Below, one piece after another: positions 63,247 through 64,000 of a stretch of DNA of 64,000 nt. The stretch covers positions 62,001-126,000 of the forward strand of contig NZ_QLMJ01000026.1 of NCBI RefSeq assembly GCF_003259845.1. Direction: 5' to 3'. The translations under genes and the position numbers were made by a program. Positions within the stretch are counted from its first letter, which is position 1. Each line of letters begins with the position of its first letter. This DNA comes from Actinoplanes lutulentus (GTDB taxonomy: Bacteria; Actinomycetota; Actinomycetes; Mycobacteriales; Micromonosporaceae). The notes beneath the pieces are model-generated. The model was not told the origin of the DNA, made no database searches, and worked only from the letters and a program-made list of their open reading frames with translations.

Positions 63247-64000
63247 ATGACGCTTCTCCCCGGCCTGCGGCGGCCGGAGCCCGCCGCCCCGGCAGAGCAG
63301 GGCGGTGCCCGCCCGCGCACCAACCGGCTCGCCGCGCTCGACGGCCTGCGCCTCGTCGCGGCACTCATCGTGTCGCTGTACCACTACACCGGTTACACCC
63401 GTGGCGTCGAGGACTCCTGGGGCGTGAAGCCGGAAACCGCCTTCCCCACGCTGCATCACGTCGGTCAGTACGGCTGGATGGGCGTTCAGCTGTTCTTCAT
63501 GATCAGCGGTTTCGTCATCTGCATGAGCTGCTGGGGCCGGACGCCAGGGGCGTTCTTCCAGTCCCGGATCATCCGGCTGTTCCCGGCGTACTGGGCCGCC
63601 GTGCTGATCACCACCGCGGTCATCACCATCTGGCCGGTGGTGCGCAACCCGAAGAGCTGGCACGACGTGGTCCTCAACCTGACCATGCTGCAGGCGCCGA
63701 TCGGGGCCCCGCACGTGGACGCGGTGTACTGGACCCTCTGGAACGAGGCGCTCTTCTACCTGCTCTTCACCGTCGTGGTGTGGCGCGGGCTCACTCTGCG
63801 CCGCACGGTGATCTTCGGGTACTCCTGGCTGCTCGCCTCGGCGATCTCCTTCCAGACGGACTTCCCGCTGCTGAAGGTTCTGCTCCAGGCCGAGTACGCG
63901 CCGTTCTTCGTCGCCGGCATCACCCTGTACCTGATCCACCGGTTCGGGCCGGACATGCTGCTCTGGGGGCTGCTCGCGGCGTCGTTCGCGATGGCCCAGT
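63247..64000 (+). CDS. Acyltransferase 3 family membrane protein (partial, C-terminus off window)
   Basis: About 251 residues visible from the ATG at 63247; frame open to the window edge. LAALDGLRLVAALIVSLYHY with the family His, GWMGVQLFFMISGFVICMSC, SRIIRLFPAYWAAVLI and VYWTLWNEALFYLLFTVVVW are the acyltransferase 3 hallmarks, with several membrane helices. Same family as the gene at 27038-28174 but not closely similar. Probably O-acetylates a surface or secreted glycan. A TATTGT box lies 8 nt before the start. Confidence 0.9.
   Translation, partial: MTLLPGLRRPEPAAPAEQGGARPRTNRLAALDGLRLVAALIVSLYHYTGYTRGVEDSWGVKPETAFPTLHHVGQYGWMGVQLFFMISGFVICMSCWGRTPGAFFQSRIIRLFPAYWAAVLITTAVITIWPVVRNPKSWHDVVLNLTMLQAPIGAPHVDAVYWTLWNEALFYLLFTVVVWRGLTLRRTVIFGYSWLLASAISFQTDFPLLKVLLQAEYAPFFVAGITLYLIHRFGPDMLLWGLLAASFAMAQ

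Overview
The window is very GC-rich, with dense genes, many GTG starts, 1- to 4-bp gene overlaps and TAnnnT -10 boxes placed right at start codons. It carries ergothioneine genes, a long-form HisG and an infC-rpmI-rplT / pheST neighbourhood. All of this fits a chromosomal segment of a filamentous actinomycete, most likely Micromonosporaceae (Actinoplanes-like); the genus is an inference. I saw no rRNA, true tRNA, CRISPR array, insertion sequence or prophage. The left edge cuts a malG-type gene and the right edge cuts an acyltransferase.

Layout: 1-4633, a maltose/maltodextrin-type ABC importer (malE-F-G, minus) diverging from a LacI-type regulator, with CTTGCAG operators between. 4634-5795, a non-coding repeat-bearing gap. 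5796-16251, arginine biosynthesis: argH, then dapE on the plus strand, then argC-J-B-D-F-R-(unknown)-G, in which every junction is a 4-bp ATGA overlap. Candidate ARG boxes lie before argC and argH. 16352-21556, a SanA/DUF218 protein, a GNAT, a methyltransferase/HxlR divergent pair and a GH3 glycosidase behind palindromic operators. 21779-25975, egtA-B-C-D for ergothioneine. 26029-28174, a protein of unknown function and an acyltransferase.

28223-38606 (minus) is the most intriguing part. One operon encodes DUF4132 - MoxR AAA+ ATPase - DUF5682 - VWA - SWIM zinc finger. It parallels the uncharacterised E. coli yehI/L/M/P/Q genes. The DUF5682 member shows motifs of the TraB/TIKI/EreA/ChaN hydrolase superfamily, and the SWIM gene is full of in-frame repeats, including two copies of a palindromic element that also occurs in intergenic DNA.

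38955-42924 holds a GNAT, an SDR, a small protein, a divergent SAM hydroxide adenosyltransferase (DUF62) and an MFS exporter behind a perfect operator palindrome. 42925-43960 is a gene-free patch of tandem repeats and paired hairpins. 43961-45865 encodes a small secreted protein and a Tat-exported M28 peptidase. 45911-51762 (minus) is the translation block infC-rpmI-rplT-rRNA methyltransferase-pheS-pheT; infC appears to start at ATC, and pheS is preceded by a possible 17-codon leader peptide. 52145-59704 (minus) is hisE-hisG-PH protein and ribD-ribE-ribAB-ribH under an FMN riboswitch, with a plus-strand polar amino-acid ABC importer inserted between the his and rib parts. 60169-64000 has an autoregulated TetR/PlsC pair, a response regulator with a GGDDF cyclase domain, rpe and a partial acyltransferase.

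Fourteen transcription units have a TAnnnT hexamer ending 6-7 nt before an ATG/GTG, as expected for leaderless mRNAs. This decided several start codons given here.
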